A model generated the notes under the pieces. It did no database searches and was not told the origin of the DNA. It saw only the letters and a program-made list of their open reading frames with translations. 6,589 nt of DNA, from positions 1-6,589 of the forward strand of contig DGIZ01000242.1 in the NCBI GenBank assembly GCA_002386585.1, written 5' to 3'. Source of the stretch: Brevundimonas sp. UBA4609 (GTDB lineage Bacteria > Pseudomonadota > Alphaproteobacteria > Caulobacterales > Caulobacteraceae). Below, in pieces: positions 1 through 5,800 of the stretch (the stretch's first letter is position 1; each line of letters begins with the position of its first letter). The position numbers and the translations under genes were made by a program.

Positions 1-192
1 GGCCTGGGGCGGCTTCGGATGGGGCGGCATGGCGGTCAGGCGGGCCAGACCCTCGTCGCGCGGCAGCGGGCCGACATGGAAGGCGGCCTGGGGCGGGCGG
101 CCCCAGGTGATCTGGCCCCGGCGGAAGGGTTCGGGCTGCGTTTGCGGCGCCGGATTATCGGTCGTCTGGGGCTTGTCGTCGGCGTCGGACAT
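1..192 (-). CDS. Unrecognised proline-rich protein, N-terminal 64 codons (runs off left edge)
   Basis: An open minus-strand frame begins with ATG at 192-190 and continues to the window edge without a stop. A GGAG Shine-Dalgarno sequence lies 5 bases upstream. The visible 64 residues start MSDADDKPQTTDNPAP. They are rich in Pro, Gln and charged residues and have no signal peptide or membrane segment, so this part is probably cytoplasmic and disordered. A short block around residues 23-50 (FRRGQITWGRPPQAAF, then VGPLPRDEGLARL) looks more ordered. I do not recognise the family. The same frame stays open upstream to a stop at 294-292, with an alternative ATG at 222 that would add 10 residues but lacks a good Shine-Dalgarno sequence. 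The gene lies 91 bases after the permease stop on the same strand, so it could be co-transcribed with the exporter. No function can be assigned from this fragment. Confidence 0.7.
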   Translation of the reverse strand, partial: MSDADDKPQTTDNPAPQTQPEPFRRGQITWGRPPQAAFHVGPLPRDEGLARLTAMPPHPKPPQA

Positions 193-255
193 TCGGTCTC
201 CGGCGCTCAGGCGAGCGCGCATCAGGTCGAAAAGGCGATAGAGGGCGAAACGGTG

Positions 256-273
256 AGCGCCGAGTTCGGCGCT
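256..273 (-). other. Perfect 8-bp hairpin between the permease and the left-edge gene
   Basis: AGCGCCGA and TCGGCGCT are exact reverse complements separated by 2 bases, starting 11 bases after the permease stop codon on the minus strand. No T-tract follows on either strand, so it is not a clear intrinsic terminator. It could be an mRNA-stabilising or attenuating stem that lowers expression of the downstream gene. A chance palindrome in GC-rich DNA is also possible. Confidence 0.35.
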
Positions 274-283
274 TTCGTGGCCT

Positions 284-1051
284 TCAGTTCTTCAGACGAT
301 AGCCGGTCTTGAAGATCCAGCCCACCACCGCCAGACAGGCGAAGAAGAAGCCCAGCGTGGCCAGAAGGCTGACCTGAACGCTGACGTCGCCCACGCCGTA
401 GAAGGCCCAGCGGAAGCCCGAGATCAGATAGACCACCGGGTTGAACAGGGCGAGCGTGCGCCAGCCCTCGGGCAGCATCTCGATCGAATAGAAGGCGCCG
501 CCCAGGAAGGTCAGGGGCGTGACGATCAGCATGGGAATGAACTGGAGCTGCTCGAAATTCTGCGCCCAAACCCCGATGATGAAGCCGAACAGGGCGAAGG
601 TGGTCGAGATCAGGATGAGGAAGGCCAGCATCCAGAAGGGATGCAGGATCTCCAGCGGCACGAAGAAGGCCGCCGTGGCCAGGATGATCAGGCCCAGGAT
701 CGCCGACTTGGTCGCCGCCGCCCCGACATAGGCCAGGACGATCTCCAGCGGCGAGACGGGGGCGGACAGGATCTCGTAGATCGTCCCGGTGAATTTGGGG
801 AAGTAGATGCCGAAGGAGGCGTTGAAGATCGACTGGGTGAACAGGCTGAGCATGATCAGGCCCGGCACGATGAAGGCGCCGTAGGGGACGCCGTCCACCT
901 CGGTCATGCGGCTGCCGATGGCGCCGCCGAAGACGACGAAATAGAGCGAGGTCGTGATGACCGGCGTCACCAGCGACTGCCACAGGGTGCGCAAGGCCCG
1001 CGCCATCTCGAAGCGGTAGATGGCCCAGACGCCATATCCGTTGAAGCTCAT
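284..1051 (-). CDS. yadH: ABC-2 type transporter permease, YadH family
   Basis: This is the membrane subunit of an ABC exporter in the inner membrane, working with the ATPase encoded just upstream. The protein has 255 residues (E. coli YadH, from memory, has 256). It shows about six hydrophobic segments, roughly at residues 26-46, 60-80, 106-132, 140-162, 170-192 and 228-246. It carries ABC-2 landmarks: [10 protein letters not shown] after the first periplasmic stretch, [12 protein letters not shown] near residue 178, and [16 protein letters not shown] at 204-219. I chose ATG at 1051-1049 because its A is shared with the ATPase stop codon (TGATG) and a GGGAGG Shine-Dalgarno sequence lies 7 bases upstream. 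A GTG at 1054 would add one residue. The overlap implies translational coupling and balanced subunit amounts. The substrate is unknown. NodJ and DrrB-like permeases belong to the same superfamily, but the match to YadH, recalled from memory, is closer. Confidence 0.92.
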   Translation of the reverse strand: MSFNGYGVWAIYRFEMARALRTLWQSLVTPVITTSLYFVVFGGAIGSRMTEVDGVPYGAFIVPGLIMLSLFTQSIFNASFGIYFPKFTGTIYEILSAPVSPLEIVLAYVGAAATKSAILGLIILATAAFFVPLEILHPFWMLAFLILISTTFALFGFIIGVWAQNFEQLQFIPMLIVTPLTFLGGAFYSIEMLPEGWRTLALFNPVVYLISGFRWAFYGVGDVSVQVSLLATLGFFFACLAVVGWIFKTGYRLKN

Positions 1052-1986
1052 CACGCGGCCTCCCGATCCTGATGGACCAAGCCGACGAAGATGTCCTCGA
1101 GCGAGCTCTGGCGGGTGCTGAGATCCTTGAAGCCGATGCCGAGGTCCGACAGGCGGCGCATCAGGGACGGGACGCCGGTGCGCTCGGCGTTGGAGTCGAA
1201 GACGTATTCGATCTCGCCGCCGTCATTCTTGAGCTCCAGCGGCCAGTCGGCCAGTTCGGGCGGCAGGGCGGCCAGCGGCTCCTGCAGGTTCAGGGTCAGG
1301 GTCTTGCGGCCCAGCTTCTGCATCAGGTCGGCGGTCTTCTCGACCAGGATCAGCTCGCCCTTGAGGATGACGCCGACGCGGTCGGCCATCTCCTCGGCTT
1401 CCTCGATGTAGTGGGTGGTCAGGATGATGGTCACGCCGCGATCGCGCAGGCGGCGCACCAGGGCCCACATGTCGCGGCGCAGCTCGACGTCCACGCCCGC
1501 CGTGGGCTCGTCCAGGAAGAGGATTTCCGGTTCGTGGCTCAGGGCCTTGGCGATCATGACGCGGCGCTTCATCCCGCCGGACAGGGTCATGATCTTGGCG
1601 TCCTTCTTGTCCCACAGGCTGAGGTCGCGAAGGATCTGTTCGACATAGGCCGGGTTCGGCGCCTTGCCGAACAGGCCCCGGCTGAAGGCGACAGTGGCCC
1701 AGACGGTCTCGAAGGCGTCGGTCGTCAGCTCCTGCGGGACCAGGCCGATGCGGGTGCGGGCGGCGCGGTAGTCGGACTGGATGTCGTGGCCGTCGGCGAT
1801 GATGGTTCCGCTGGACGGGGTGACGATGCCGCAGACGATGGAGATCATCGTCGTCTTGCCGGCCCCGTTCGGACCCAGCAGGGCGAAGATCTCGCCCTTC
1901 TCGATCTCCAGATCGACGCGCTTCAGGGCCTGATGGCCGGACTTGTAGGTCTTGGTCAGACCTTCGATGGAAATGACGGCTGGCAT
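1051..1986 (-). CDS. yadG: ABC transporter ATP-binding protein, YadG family
   Basis: This is the cytoplasmic ATPase that powers the adjacent ABC-2 permease. The protein has 311 residues. All nucleotide-binding motifs are present: A-loop Tyr14, Walker A GPNGAGKT at 38-45, Q-loop Gln85 in GLVPQE, signature LSGGM at 135-139, Walker B ILFLDE at 155-160, D-loop around Gly164-Asp166 and switch His192. The stretches [16 protein letters not shown] and [13 protein letters not shown] closely resemble E. coli YadG as I remember it. After residue 210 a regulatory C-terminal extension of about 100 residues follows, as is usual for ATPases paired with ABC-2 permeases. ATG at 1986 has a strong GGGAGGGG Shine-Dalgarno sequence just upstream. 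It is the first gene of a minus-strand operon and its stop overlaps the permease start. The transported molecule cannot be told from sequence. NodI and DrrA are related alternatives. Confidence 0.95.
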   Translation of the reverse strand: MPAVISIEGLTKTYKSGHQALKRVDLEIEKGEIFALLGPNGAGKTTMISIVCGIVTPSSGTIIADGHDIQSDYRAARTRIGLVPQELTTDAFETVWATVAFSRGLFGKAPNPAYVEQILRDLSLWDKKDAKIMTLSGGMKRRVMIAKALSHEPEILFLDEPTAGVDVELRRDMWALVRRLRDRGVTIILTTHYIEEAEEMADRVGVILKGELILVEKTADLMQKLGRKTLTLNLQEPLAALPPELADWPLELKNDGGEIEYVFDSNAERTGVPSLMRRLSDLGIGFKDLSTRQSSLEDIFVGLVHQDREAA

Positions 1987-2012
1987 GGAGCCCCTCCCGG
2001 CTTCGGGGATGG

Positions 2013-2041
2013 CAGATAGGCAGGGCGCCCCGCCCGCTCAA
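2013..2041 (-). promoter_or_regulatory. Candidate promoter for the yadG-yadH operon
   Basis: Read on the minus strand, TTGAGC (2041-2036) is followed after exactly 17 bases by TATCTG (2018-2013). These match the consensus -35 box at 4 of 6 positions and the -10 box at 3 of 6. A start site near 2006 would leave a leader of about 20 bases carrying the ATPase Shine-Dalgarno sequence. Alphaproteobacterial -10 boxes are loose, so this is plausible but weak. It overlaps the left arm of the inverted repeat at 2040-2055 by two bases. Confidence 0.3.
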
Positions 2042-2055
2042 GGGGGAGGCCCCTT
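2040..2055. repeat. Inverted repeat in the divergent spacer
   Basis: AAGGGG and CCCCTT form a 6-bp perfect inverted repeat around a 4-base centre. It sits near the middle of the 118-base spacer between the ABC operon and the dehydrogenase gene, abutting the candidate minus-strand -35 box. It could be an operator acting on one or both divergent genes, or a simple GC-rich palindrome. Confidence 0.3.
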
Positions 2056-2104
2056 CTCGCGCGAAACGGCGTATGATGAAGGGCAATCGTTCAGGATGTC
2101 CGTC

Positions 2105-3427
2105 ATGTCTGTTCGCCCCCTCTTCCTCGCCCTGCCCCTTGTCGCCGCACTCGGTCTGGCGGCCTGCGAGACCGAAAGCGTGCTGCCGGAAACGGACGGG
2201 TTCGGCGCCGCGCCCAACCTGCCGGCGCCGCAGCCGCAGCGAGTCCCCATGGTGAAGATCGCCCCCGCCGTCGGCTGGCCGGAAGGCCGGACGCCGATCC
2301 CAGCGGCGGGCCTGGCGGTGAACGCCTTTGCGACAGGGCTGGACCATCCGCGCTGGCTCTACGTCCTGCCCAACGGCGACGTGCTGGTCGCCGAGTCCCA
2401 GGCGCCCGCCAGGCCGAAGGAGAAGAAGGGGGGCCTGCGCGGCTGGATCGAGGGACTGGTGATGGCGCGCGCCGGGTCGGGCGAACGGCCCAGCGCCGAC
2501 CGGATCAGCCTGCTGCGCGACGCCGACGGCGACGGGACGGCGGAGACGAAGACCGTCTTCCTGGGCGGCCTGACCTCGCCCTTCGGCATGGCCCTGGTCG
2601 GCGAGCGGCTGTACGTCGCCAACGCCGACGCCGTGGTCATGGTCCCCTATCAGACAGGCCAGACGCGCATCGACGCGGCGCCGGTCAAGGTCGCGGACCT
2701 GCCCGCCGGGCGCAATCACCACTGGACCAAGAGCCTGGTCGCTTCGGCTGACGGGACCAAGCTCTATGTCGGCGTCGGCTCCAATTCCAACATCGGCGAG
2801 AACGGGCTGGACGAGGAGGTCGACCGCGCCGCGATCCTGGAGATCGACGCGGCGACGGGAGCGCGGCGCGTCTTCGCCTCGGGGTTGAGGAACCCCGTCG
2901 GCCTGGCCTGGAACCCGCAGGACGGCCGCCTGTGGACCTCGGTCAATGAGCGCGACGCCCTGGGGAACGATCTGGTCCCCGACTACATGACCTCGGTCAC
3001 GCCGGGCGCCTTCTACGGCTGGCCGTGGAGCTATTACGGCCAGAACGTCGACGAGCGGGTGCAGCCCGCCCGGCCCGACATGGTCGCCAGGGCGATCAAG
3101 CCCGACTACGCCCTGGGGCCGCACACGGCGTCGCTGGGCCTGACCTTCTATACGGGGGCGCTGCTGCCGCAGTGGCGAAACGGGGCGATCATCGGCCAGC
3201 ACGGCTCGTGGAACCGCAATCCGCCGTCCGGCTACAAGGTCATCTTCGTGCCCTTCCGCGACGGGCGGCCGGACGGGCCGCCGCAGGACGTGCTGACCGG
3301 GTTCCGCAATGAGAAGGGCGAGGCCATGGGGCGGCCGGTCGGGGTGGCGGTCGACGGGCGCGGCGCCCTGCTGGTCGCCGACGACGTGGGCGACGCGATC
3401 TGGCGCGTGGCGCCCGCCGCGCGCTGA
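2105..3427 (+). CDS. Lipoprotein of the PQQ-dependent sugar (L-sorbosone) dehydrogenase family
   Basis: This is predicted to be a six-bladed beta-propeller oxidoreductase (COG2133, soluble glucose/sorbosone dehydrogenase type) that would use PQQ and calcium to oxidise a sugar or aldehyde outside the cytoplasm. It is 440 residues from ATG 2105. Residues 1-21 form a lipoprotein signal ([10 protein letters not shown], lipobox LAAC, Cys21), so the mature protein is membrane-anchored. Family marks are [20 protein letters not shown] at 78-97, an acidic calcium-loop-like DADGDG at 139-144, GRNHHWTKS at 202-210 with the likely catalytic His205/206, [13 protein letters not shown] at 259-271, GQHGSWNR at 364-371 and [19 protein letters not shown] at 409-427. 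An ATG at 2096 would add three residues. I prefer 2105 because AGGA lies 8 bases before it. There is no fused cytochrome domain, so the electron acceptor is unknown. True substrate and PQQ dependence are inferred from the family only. The gene is divergent from the ABC operon and apparently monocistronic. Confidence 0.88.
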   Translation: MSVRPLFLALPLVAALGLAACETESVLPETDGFGAAPNLPAPQPQRVPMVKIAPAVGWPEGRTPIPAAGLAVNAFATGLDHPRWLYVLPNGDVLVAESQAPARPKEKKGGLRGWIEGLVMARAGSGERPSADRISLLRDADGDGTAETKTVFLGGLTSPFGMALVGERLYVANADAVVMVPYQTGQTRIDAAPVKVADLPAGRNHHWTKSLVASADGTKLYVGVGSNSNIGENGLDEEVDRAAILEIDAATGARRVFASGLRNPVGLAWNPQDGRLWTSVNERDALGNDLVPDYMTSVTPGAFYGWPWSYYGQNVDERVQPARPDMVARAIKPDYALGPHTASLGLTFYTGALLPQWRNGAIIGQHGSWNRNPPSGYKVIFVPFRDGRPDGPPQDVLTGFRNEKGEAMGRPVGVAVDGRGALLVADDVGDAIWRVAPAAR

Positions 3428-3440
3428 GATGCGGCGGGGG

Positions 3441-3457
3441 CGTCATCAGTCATGACG
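3441..3457. repeat. Inverted repeat CGTCAT-N5-ATGACG after the dehydrogenase gene
   Basis: The 6-bp arms CGTCAT and ATGACG match perfectly around 5 bases and contain the 8-base palindrome GTCATGAC (3449-3456). It lies 14 bases after the dehydrogenase stop codon. No T-tract follows, so a terminator role is not well supported. The CGTCAT word recurs at 3503 and 3553, which hints at a set of binding sites upstream of the acyl-CoA synthetase gene. Confidence 0.35.
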
Positions 3458-3520
3458 ACGTTCGTCTGATTTCCTCTGTAGACGATCCCGTGTGAGCGCC
3501 GCCGTCATTCCAGCATCAGG

Positions 3521-3558
3521 TTGACGTTGCGTCGGCCTTCGACTTGACCTTACGTCAT
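3521..3558 (+). promoter_or_regulatory. Tandem TTGAC-type motifs upstream of the acyl-CoA synthetase gene
   Basis: TTGACGTTGCGTCGG (3521-3535) and TTGACCTTACGTCAT (3544-3558) are identical at 11 of 15 positions and start 23 bases apart. The second contains a perfect TGAC-N5-GTCA inverted repeat and the first a near-perfect one (TGAC-N5-GTCG). Each begins with a -35-like TTGAC, but I find no convincing -10 box at the right distance from either. They fit a two-site operator or activator site for the downstream fatty-acid gene. The regulator is unknown. Confidence 0.4.
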
Positions 3559-3684
3559 TGAAAAGCACGCGAAAGCTTGTCTTTTTTCAGAATGACCCGG
3601 CCTGCGTCCCCGCCGCCGGTTGACCCGCCGCCCCTCGCCGTCCATCACCGTGGCAAGGGCAAATCGGGAAGAGGCGGCGCACCC

Positions 3685-5484
3685 ATGGGACTGGCGGCAA
3701 ACATCCGGCGTGACATCAAGTTCGCGAACGGGCTGTTCCGGCTTCTGAAGCGCATCAAGCCCATCACCCTCGACAGCGACGTGCTGGCCTGTGACGACAT
3801 CGAGGAGGCGGTCGACAAGTTCGGCCCCAACATCGCCGTCGAGGACGAGACCCGCAAGCTGACCTATCGCGAGTTCGAGGCCCTGGCGAACCGCTACGCC
3901 AACTGGGCCAAGAGCCGCAATCTGAAGCGCAGCGACGTCATCGCCCTGGTGATGCACAACCGCGTGGAATATGTCGCGGCCTGGTTCGGCTTCTCCAAGG
4001 TCGGGGTGGCCACCGCCCTGATCAACAACAATCTGACCGGCGCGGCCCTGGCCCACTGCCTGACCATTTCGACCGCCTTCAACGTGGTGACGGACGAGGA
4101 CTGCTGGCAGGCGGTCGAGGACGCGCGCGGCCTGGTCGACCGCAACCTGATGATCTGGGTCCACGGCCTGGGCGAGGAGAACGAGACCAATACGCGCCGC
4201 GACCTGGACAACGCCGTGCGCAGCGCCTCCTCGGTTCGGCCCGACCGCTCGCTGCGCCAGGGCATGACCAACCGCGACACGGCGCTCTACATCTACACCT
4301 CGGGCACGACGGGCCTGCCGAAGGCGGCGCGGATGCCGCATTCGCGGGTGCGGACCTATATGCGCGCCTTCGCCGGCGCCACGGCCTCGACGCCCAAGGA
4401 CGTGCTGTTCAACGTCCTGCCGCTGTATCACTCGACCGGCGGTCTGGTCGGGGTCGGTTCGGTGCTGCTGAACGGCGGACGGATGGTGACGCGGCGGCGC
4501 TTCTCGGCCACCCATTTCTGGCCGGACGTCAAGGCGACGGGCGCGACCCTGTTCGTCTATATCGGCGAGCTGTGCCGCTATCTGGTCAACAGCCCGGAAC
4601 ACCCGGACGAGAAAGGCCACAAGCTGCGGCTGGCCTTCGGCAACGGCCTGCGCCCCGACGTCTGGCCCGAGTTCCAGAGCCGCTTCGGCATCAAGGACAT
4701 CCTTGAGTTCTACGGCTCGACCGAGGGCAACGTCTCCCTGTTCAACTTCGACGGCAAGGCGGGCGCCATCGGTCGGGTGCCGGGCTATCTGAAGTCCCAG
4801 ATCAACATCCGTCTGATCGCCCTGGACCCCGAGACGGGCGAGCCCCTGCGCGGACCGAACGGTCTGTGCGTCCCGGTCTCCATCGGCGAGACCGGCGAGG
4901 CCATCGGCCAGATCGGCAGCGACATCCGCCACGACTTCTCGGGCTACGCCGACAAGAAGGCGTCGGAGAAGAAGATCCTGACCGACGTGTTCAAGAAGGG
5001 CGACCGCTGGTTCCGCACCGGCGACCTGATGCGCCAGGACCGCGAGGGCTACCTCTACTTCATGGACCGGCTGGGCGACACCTTCCGCTGGAAGGGCGAG
5101 AACGTCTCGACCGCCGAGGTCGAACAGCGCCTGTCCGAGGCGCCGGGCGTGCAGGAGGTCATCGCCTATGGCGTCGAGGTGCCGGGCCAGGAGGGCAAGG
5201 CGGGCATGGTCGGCCTGGTGCTGGACGGCAAGTTCGACGCCGCCAGCTTCGCCGCCTGGGCTGACGAGCAACTGCCGACCTACGCCCGACCGGTGTTCGT
5301 GCGGATGCTGAAGTCGGCCGACACCACCGGCACCTTCAAATACCGCAAGGTCGACCTGGTCGCCGACGGCTTCGACCCGGAAAAGGTCGACGGCGCCGTC
5401 TATGTGCGCGGCGGCAAGGCCGGCTATCAGAAGCTGACCGCCAAGGCGCGCGAGAACATCCTCAGCGGCGCGACGCGGCTTTAG
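3685..5484 (+). CDS. Long/very-long-chain acyl-CoA synthetase, FATP (ACSVL) type
   Basis: This adenylate-forming enzyme activates a fatty acid to its acyl-AMP and then acyl-CoA, feeding beta-oxidation or lipid synthesis. It is probably cytoplasmic or inner-membrane associated. The protein has 599 residues, normal for the family. Motifs in order are an N-terminal region typical of the FATP group (ALINNNLTGAALAHCL at 111-126), the AMP-binding P-loop YTSGTTGLPKAA at 204-215, LPLYHSTGG at 245-253, EFYGSTEGNV at 341-350, WFRTGDL at 442-448 with the ribose-binding Asp447, DRLGDTFRWKGENVSTAEVE at 461-480, and the C-terminal GTFKYRK at 549-555 with the probable catalytic Lys552. I chose ATG 3685 because GGGAAGAGG lies 10 bases upstream and homologues begin with a similar MGL...DIKF-like stretch. 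The frame is open upstream (ATG 3592, TTG 3577), but that part is low-complexity Pro-rich and lacks a Shine-Dalgarno sequence. Exact chain-length preference cannot be read here. Confidence 0.93.
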   Translation: MGLAANIRRDIKFANGLFRLLKRIKPITLDSDVLACDDIEEAVDKFGPNIAVEDETRKLTYREFEALANRYANWAKSRNLKRSDVIALVMHNRVEYVAAWFGFSKVGVATALINNNLTGAALAHCLTISTAFNVVTDEDCWQAVEDARGLVDRNLMIWVHGLGEENETNTRRDLDNAVRSASSVRPDRSLRQGMTNRDTALYIYTSGTTGLPKAARMPHSRVRTYMRAFAGATASTPKDVLFNVLPLYHSTGGLVGVGSVLLNGGRMVTRRRFSATHFWPDVKATGATLFVYIGELCRYLVNSPEHPDEKGHKLRLAFGNGLRPDVWPEFQSRFGIKDILEFYGSTEGNVSLFNFDGKAGAIGRVPGYLKSQINIRLIALDPETGEPLRGPNGLCVPVSIGETGEAIGQIGSDIRHDFSGYADKKASEKKILTDVFKKGDRWFRTGDLMRQDREGYLYFMDRLGDTFRWKGENVSTAEVEQRLSEAPGVQEVIAYGVEVPGQEGKAGMVGLVLDGKFDAASFAAWADEQLPTYARPVFVRMLKSADTTGTFKYRKVDLVADGFDPEKVDGAVYVRGGKAGYQKLTAKARENILSGATRL

Positions 5485-5488
5485 ATGA

Positions 5489-5562
5489 AGAGACCCTCTC
5501 CCGATGGGAGAGGGCTTGAGCCTCCAAGAGCGCAGCGATTGGAACAGGCGAAAGGGTGAGGG
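5489..5562 (+). repeat. Intergenic REP-like repeat unit A
   Basis: The unit opens with a 9-bp hairpin, CCCTCTCCC-gat-GGGAGAGGG (5494-5514), continues CTTGAG, and ends GCGAAAGGGTGAGGG (5548-5562). The ends are repeated perfectly in reverse orientation in unit B: GGGAGAGGGCTTGAG (5506-5520) matches 5668-5682, and the GCGAAAGGGTGAGGG block matches 5625-5639. The middle is more diverged but keeps AGAGCG and AGCGAT. It starts 5 bases after the synthetase stop codon. This looks like a dispersed palindromic intergenic repeat of the REP type. Confidence 0.7.
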
Positions 5563-5624
5563 TTCACGGGTGAAGTCGGCCGAAGGCCGTAGCGCGGCGG
5601 CTGACGCCGACTGACAGGACAAGC

Positions 5625-5699
5625 CCCTCACCCTTTCGCGCCAGAACGATCGCTTCGCTCTCGTGCGCTCAAGCCCTCTCCCGCCGGGAGAGGGTTTCT
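5625..5699 (-). repeat. Intergenic REP-like repeat unit B, inverted relative to unit A
   Basis: This is the reverse-oriented partner of unit A, with the same order on the minus strand: outer hairpin (5674-5694), CTTGAG, a variable middle with AGAGCG and AGCGAT, then the GGGTGAGGG end. A 62-base centre (5563-5624) separates the units and contains more small palindromes: TTCAC-gg-GTGAA (5563-5574), AGTCGGC/GCCGACT (5574-5580 with 5606-5612) and CGGCC-gaa-GGCCG (5577-5589). The two units can pair as long arms of one stem. Confidence 0.7.
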
Positions 5700-5709
5700 G
5701 TTCTTTTTG
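5674..5709 (+). terminator. Probable intrinsic terminator after the acyl-CoA synthetase gene
   Basis: A 9-bp GC-rich stem, CCCTCTCCC-gcc-GGGAGAGGG, is followed directly by the T-rich tail TTTCTGTTCTTTTT on the plus strand. It forms the outer end of repeat unit B. The matching hairpin of unit A (5494-5514) lacks a T-tract. This hairpin would separate synthetase transcription from motA. Confidence 0.55.
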
Positions 5710-5738
5710 TCCCGAACCGGGATTCGCGAAACGCGCCC

Positions 5739-5760
5739 TTAAGCATTAACGGCGATAACG
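5739..5760 (+). promoter_or_regulatory. TTAA-rich patch upstream of motA (possible CtrA-like or promoter site)
   Basis: Two TTAA words (5739-5742 and 5746-5749) and a following GATAACG form an AT-richer island 41-62 bases before the motA start, in otherwise GC-rich DNA. Caulobacterales flagellar genes are often controlled by CtrA, whose full box is TTAA-N7-TTAA. The spacing here is 3, not 7, so the match is poor. It may instead be a degenerate half-site pair or part of a promoter. Confidence 0.25.
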
Positions 5761-5800
5761 GCCTCCCGACCCTTTCGGCTCCAGGACGCCTGCTCGCCTC

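Noticed and set aside
222..983. A 253-codon minus-strand frame overlapping the permease
   Set aside because: It overlaps the well-supported YadH permease in another frame on the same strand and has His/Arg/Gly-rich content with no membrane pattern.
1072..2019. A 315-codon plus-strand frame opposite the ATPase
   Set aside because: It is antisense to a complete ABC ATPase with all motifs, and its Gln/Asp/Gly/Leu-rich composition is that of a shadow frame.
2072..2077. TATGAT as a plus-strand promoter -10 box for the dehydrogenase gene
   Set aside because: The hexamer matches at 5 of 6 positions, but no -35-like sequence lies 16-18 bases upstream and there is no extended -10 TG, so I did not list it as a promoter.
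1223..3202. A 659-codon minus-strand open frame across the ATPase and dehydrogenase genes
   Set aside because: It is antisense to the dehydrogenase and out of frame with the ATPase, both of which have full sets of family motifs. Its Arg/Gly/Asp-rich composition is typical of a shadow frame in GC-rich DNA.
3563..3587. AAGC/GCTT stem followed by a T6 run before the synthetase gene, as an attenuator
   Set aside because: The stem is only 4 bp with an 8-base loop, too weak to support termination.
3550..5631. A 693-codon minus-strand open frame opposite the acyl-CoA synthetase
   Set aside because: It has no recognisable motifs, its Leu/Ala/Val/Asp-rich low-complexity composition mirrors the synthetase codons, and it runs through the repeat element. 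It is a shadow frame.
5710..5730. Small palindromes TCCCG-aac-CGGGA and TTCGCGAA upstream of motA
   Set aside because: They are short and of a kind expected by chance in GC-rich DNA. No partner motif or spacing suggests a function.
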